NCBI RefSeq assembly: GCF_008831285.2
Contig: NW_022204507.1
Span: 6,530,174 to 6,594,173 of the forward strand
DNA from: Nymphaea colorata
Lineage: Eukaryota; Streptophyta; Magnoliopsida; Nymphaeales; Nymphaeaceae
Reading direction: 5' to 3'
Length of the DNA stretch: 64,000 bases
This document shows, in pieces, positions 60,001 through 64,000 of this stretch; the stretch's first letter is position 1, and each line of letters begins with the position of its first letter. Under the pieces are notes generated by a model, which did no database searches, was not told the origin of the DNA, and saw nothing but the letters and a program-made list of their open reading frames with translations. Made by a program: the position numbers and the translations under genes.

Positions 60001-61290
60001 ACTGAGGACATTTTTCCTTTCTTAACTAAAATTAATTTTAAGACTTCTACTTGGATAAAAATAAAACAAAAGAATTAGTCAACATGTCCAAGTAGGCCAA
60101 AGAATGAGCAAACATGTAAAACTAATCCGAAGGTGGATATTAAAACCACCAAAAGGAGAATATGAGTTTGTAGATCATTGTATGAAAGCTGGGAACATCC
60201 TGAATGGTGAAATTGCGTTCCTTTTCTTTTTGTATTGATATATATATTCACATTTTGATAGAGGGAAAATGTAATGGTGAAAGCAACAAAATACGTTACT
60301 TTTCAGGGTTGATTTCATCTCTCCAACAATGTCTTTCTTCCTTAAACAAAAATGTGGCTGCATTTTCCCCAAGTGCAATGACTTGTAAGGAATGGATCTT
60401 GCGAGACATATCTTTCATTGATGGGAACTGGAACTTGCTCGATGAGAGGTTCGCATCCTTATCTATACTGGTGACTTAGTGGCTGGTATATGTGCCCTAC
60501 AGTGGTGATTTCGTCGCCGCTAAATAAATGTATATCAGTGATGTTTAACATCGCTCCAAGTCTTCACCGCTATGGACCTACAACAGTAGTTTTTGCCACC
60601 GTATATCTTGCCCTAACCAGTATCGGAGACACTGAGAGCCCGCCCACTTCAGCTGCATGCTTATCTTATCGCTCAAGTGTCCCTCCCTCTATGTTTTATG
60701 ATTAACACTTGTATCTTTTCTACAAGTTAGCTATGTTTTTGTTTTAATTTACTTTTCTCTCAACAATATGGTAGAATTTAACGAATGTTGGATTTAACAA
60801 AGGTTGTATGTCAAATTAAACCATGTCAAGTTTAATGAATTTATTTTACTTCTAACGGTTCGATGAAAAAGTGCCTCGCAATTGTGTTGCTTAAATAAAT
60901 GAAAGTATTGCTTTTTTTTTCATCTGCCATACTTACAAGTTATTAAATATTTCACAAGCTTTGATGGAAAATAGTTGGTAACAACTAAATTAATTTTCTG
61001 TCAGCACGCAAACTAGCAGATAGTTTTATCCTTCATTTTTATTTTGACATGAGATAATAATGGTTTTTGCTTCCTTTTCTTTTCTTTAAATTTTTGACAT
61101 AATCTTTGTGGGCATTATATGCCAAAACTTATCTGTCACAACTTGTTTCTTTGCTAGTTCTCGCTTCACATAAATGAAATTGGTTAACCCTTTAATATTT
61201 GACATGCACAAAAAGTGCAGTTTAATAATACTAAGTCTTTGATGATAACTCAAATGCAAGCAACCAATCAATACTAAAAAAACATAAGAC
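57001..61290. other. AT-rich intergenic sequence
   Basis: At 57030-57420 strings of the TTCAAATCTGAATCC type recur irregularly. A GTTACCA(A)CCACAATATG stretch near 58300 recurs near 58405, together with ACAAATTAGAA(G/T)AGG, a diverged short duplication. Frames of up to 97 codons show no recognisable motif. No gene supported. Confidence 0.45.
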
Positions 61291-61296
61291 ATTTAC

Positions 61297-61975
61297 CTCG
61301 AGTAGAGAATAAAAGACTTGACGTAATTAGGCCTTTGTCCTGGGGCTTCAAATACACTCTAACAAGCTCCATTGCCTCCTACATCTAAAAAAGCAACATA
61401 TCTAACTAGAGCTGCAACAAAAAGATAGCAACTAATTTATGACTGTCACAAAGAACACCTTGCTCATGGAGAACATGAAACAACAATCGACAATCAGACA
61501 TTTTAAAAACTGATACAAATACCTCCAAGTTGTAACTGGTTCAGTAGTTTGTCGAAATCATCAATATCAATAAATGATGATTTTGTTGTAGACCAGGCTC
61601 CCTTAATGTATTTTAGAATCCCTCCATGGACATCAATAAAATTGCCAACTGTCACATGAAGACAAAAAAAAAGGTATTTTAAAGACTTACCACAACTACA
61701 ACATGTTTAACAGTTCTCTTATCTATTATAAATTGTTCAAATATATTAAAAGACTACTGAAAGAACCAAAAAAAAAAAGGAACATGTATCTACCAACATT
61801 ATGGATCTTATAGAGATTTTAGTAGCAAAGTTTCTTATATGTACAAGTTAAAGTCACACTGCTGTTAAAATAGATTCCACCAGTCCTTTTTGAAATACAT
61901 TATCAATGAGAATAAAAAGCATAGTCAAGGATTTCCTCTTCTTTAAGTCCATATACAATTTCCATGGTTTATGGC
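61297..61975 (-). pseudogene. DRG-type GTPase gene relic
   Basis: Minus-strand pieces in the order of a DRG2-like developmentally regulated GTP-binding protein. (1) 61890-61793: KRTGGIYFNSSVTLT, then KKLCY-stop-NLYKIHNV, like the KKTGGISFN...LT...EKLCYQILHEYKIHNAEV stretch. (2) 61655-61523: VTVGNFIDVHGG, KYIKG, IDIDDFDKL, like DVTVDDFIDVIEGNRRYIK...IDDVDRL, with a GTATTTG donor. (3) 61378-61297: EAMELVRVYLKPQ after a TTTTTTAGATGTAG acceptor; a +1 shift then gives GQRPNY, the start of the TGS domain, before a GTAAATG donor. The family binds GTP and acts in translation-linked processes in the cytoplasm. The G1/P-loop region and the C-terminus are not found. An in-frame stop and the shift indicate a pseudogene with remnants of introns, so it is not a processed copy. 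Confidence 0.65.
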
Positions 61976-63057
61976 ATATTATCAAGGAAGGTTGGAACAA
62001 AAAATACCTTCCTAAAACCAACAACCAATGGCCTTTAATCAACCTGAAACACTGAATTATGGCAATAGTAAGCTTAAGATTTATCTTATCCTAAAAATCC
62101 ACATTGAAGTAACATACCAACTTTACAATATTGAGTTAATGTTCTATACATGTGTTTCTATGTGTCCATGATCATTTGGCTGAGCTTGGCCATGCATCGG
62201 TTTTAGGGATTCATACTGAGCTAAATGAGTATAACAATTCTAATCTAGTCAAGCAACTAATGTAAGAAGTAGACAGAGGTTGTCTAAACGAAAATAACAT
62301 TTTCTCTCCAAAATAAGAGATAATAAGCTTAATGTATGAACATAATGTCCACGCTCTCATGTGATATACTTTTTGAGTAGACTAGAAACATGAAGTATAA
62401 ATCCAAGAATAATATTGAAAAGCAATAAAACTACTCATGAGCACTACAATGAAACTGAAAAGAGAAATGAACCTCATCAGAAACTACACATTGAAGCCGT
62501 GGATCTGATGTTGTTAGATCAATTAGCAGTTTGTCATCATTTGAAGTCAAAAGTTCCAAACCATGAGGTTCACAACAAAGATCTGGTCATTACAGTGACC
62601 AAGAATGCTGTTACTTCATATTGTTAGAGATTCATAAGCTCACATTCAAGTCTGCAAAAATAGATACTTCAGACAACATTGAGAAATAGATAGATTGCAA
62701 AATATAGATGAAGATGGAAAATCCCTTGTTGCACTTCAACCTAGCAAATAGACACTCAATACGAGAAGGGTGCTACATAAGCATATTTCTGTGTGTCTGT
62801 GTGTGTGTGTATACATAGATACATACTTATATCTGTATATATTTTATAATTTTATTCCCTTAGGTTCATCAACATAAAGATTGTTGTTGATCTGCAAGTA
62901 CTTTATGGAAGAAAACATACACAAATTTTACTAAAAGATCAGTAATATTAACAACAAATTATTAACTGGAAATGTGCTTTTTATTTTTATTAATTGCCAT
63001 ATGTTCAATTCTGCTAAATGAATATCGACATAAAGAAGTTATATACACACATACCGA

Positions 63058-63060
<3 letters not shown>
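61976..63060. other. Unassigned sequence upstream of the GTPase relic
   Basis: The P-loop exon expected here was not recognised. A (GT)n tract lies at 62790-62812. No other feature seen. Confidence 0.4.

Positions 63061-63128
<68 letters not shown>
63061..63128. repeat. (CT)n(AT)n microsatellite
   Basis: About 33 bases of CT then about 34 of AT, the same compound type seen beside the hairpin MITEs. Confidence 0.97.
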
Positions 63129-63132
<4 letters not shown>

Positions 63133-63140
63133 ATTATTGA

Positions 63141-63182
63141 CAACCAAGCATCTGTTCCAAGAGGAACAGATGCACCTGGTTG
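63141..63182. repeat. Near-perfect hairpin beside the microsatellite
   Basis: GCATCTGTTCC and GGAACAGATGC form an 11-bp perfect stem around AAGA. Beyond a small bulge CAACCA pairs with TGGTTG, adding 6 bp. It could be a transposon end, a foldback relic or a structured RNA segment. Confidence 0.8.
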
Positions 63183-64000
63183 CAAGAACATTTGAACAAG
63201 ATGTTTCTGTTCATGCTGCACATGCAATAGGAACCAGACGCAATTATGGCAACAGTTCTTATTTTAGAACAATTATGCCAAGGGTAACACCAAAATAAAT
63301 ACCCTCATGGTCACTTTGAGCAAGATAGTAAGAAGACTTGGAACTAAAGTCTTAATAAACTTATATGCATACCCTATATTACATTTCAGAACACAAAAGT
63401 CAGATTCCTTTAGCTCCAAAGCCTTCTCTCATGCTACAGGGAACAAGCAGAAGGCTTATGCTTTAGCAAGCAACATAAGCCAAAGAGTTGGCTACTTTAC
63501 CCATCCCTATTTGCTAAAATAACAGGAAACATAGAAAGAAAATGATTGAAACCTTTCAAGCACGAGGACATACAGAGAATCAACATATCATGCACGACCA
63601 CTTGACTATATGTAGCTTCGAAGAGATTTTGGCAAGTCAATCCGTATCATGTAGGAGCAAACATGTGTGTGTAGTATCTCAATCACACCTGAAGATTGTA
63701 GTAACCTTAATCAAATCAGGGCCTACGTGCTAAAATTAATAATAAAAAATTATATTCCAATAAAGAATAACGTACTTCTCTTCAACTGCATTAATCCTTA
63801 AAAAGAAATTTAAGATTTTCAGTTTGACATGACTCAGGTCCCACAAAAAGTGCAAAATATAGTGTTCTGTGTTTGAATGAGAGCGCCAAACGGAGTTTAA
63901 TTTTTACCATAAATTAAGGATTCAAGTTTAATCTTTAACTTAGATTAGAATTCTTCTGAACTCGTTAAAATGAAAATATAGTTATGAAAGGCTATAGCCA
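63183..64000. other. Unassigned AT-rich sequence
   Basis: Frames of 63-71 codons have no recognised motif. No feature supported to the end of the window. Confidence 0.4.

Noticed and set aside
60204-60705. Two consecutive plus-strand frames of 91 and 71 codons
   Set aside because: Composition is plausible, but no family was recognised and the frames are not linked by splice sites.

Overview
The window is nuclear DNA from a flowering plant. It is AT-rich, packed with (AT)n, (GT)n and (GA)n microsatellites, and full of decayed LTR retrotransposons, hAT-type DNA elements and MITEs. It holds only eroded pieces of host genes. No intact protein-coding gene longer than about 120 codons is convincing, and I saw no tRNA, rRNA, plastid or mitochondrial block. 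The species cannot be named from the sequence. A run of 100 N at 40355-40454 is an assembly gap.

Layout. 0-8.9 kb is intergenic: a tandem unit built on GT/TA microsatellites, a diverged direct-repeat pair and a clean 190-bp hAT MITE. The dominant structure is a segment of about 6 kb present three times in the same orientation: A (8.88-14.97 kb), B (28.47-33.48 kb, core replaced) and C (34.0-40.35 kb, cut by the gap). A and C are each other's closest relatives although B and C are adjacent. A and C carry two minus-strand exon-like pieces of an unrecognised gene. At the edge of B lies an exon-like stretch with a 28-residue Q/S/G-rich tandem repeat, also minus strand.

Between A and B (15-28 kb) lie a minus-strand Ty1/copia pol relic beside a PPR (E-domain) gene fragment, a minus-strand plant-mobile-domain plus Ty3/gypsy RT relic, and a complete 2.55-kb hAT element with a perfect 8-bp target-site duplication.

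From 42.6 to 48.9 kb lies a Ty1/copia element on the plus strand with recognisable LTR positions, PBS, gag, protease, integrase, RT, RNase H and PPT. It is riddled with stops, has a mutated RT active site, and looks like a chimera of two copies joined by a 1.1-kb promoter-like insert with a 70-bp minisatellite. A second, more decayed copia relic lies at 55.1-57.0 kb. At 61.3-61.9 kb, on the minus strand, exon-like pieces of a DRG-type GTPase gene survive with a stop and frame problems. The rest is unassigned AT-rich sequence.

No cellular pathway or operon-like system is encoded here. The interest lies in the layered history of duplication and transposition, in a MITE family lodged in microsatellite tracts, and in the unrecognised repeat-bearing gene relic. 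Similarity statements come from reading by eye; no alignment or database search was run.
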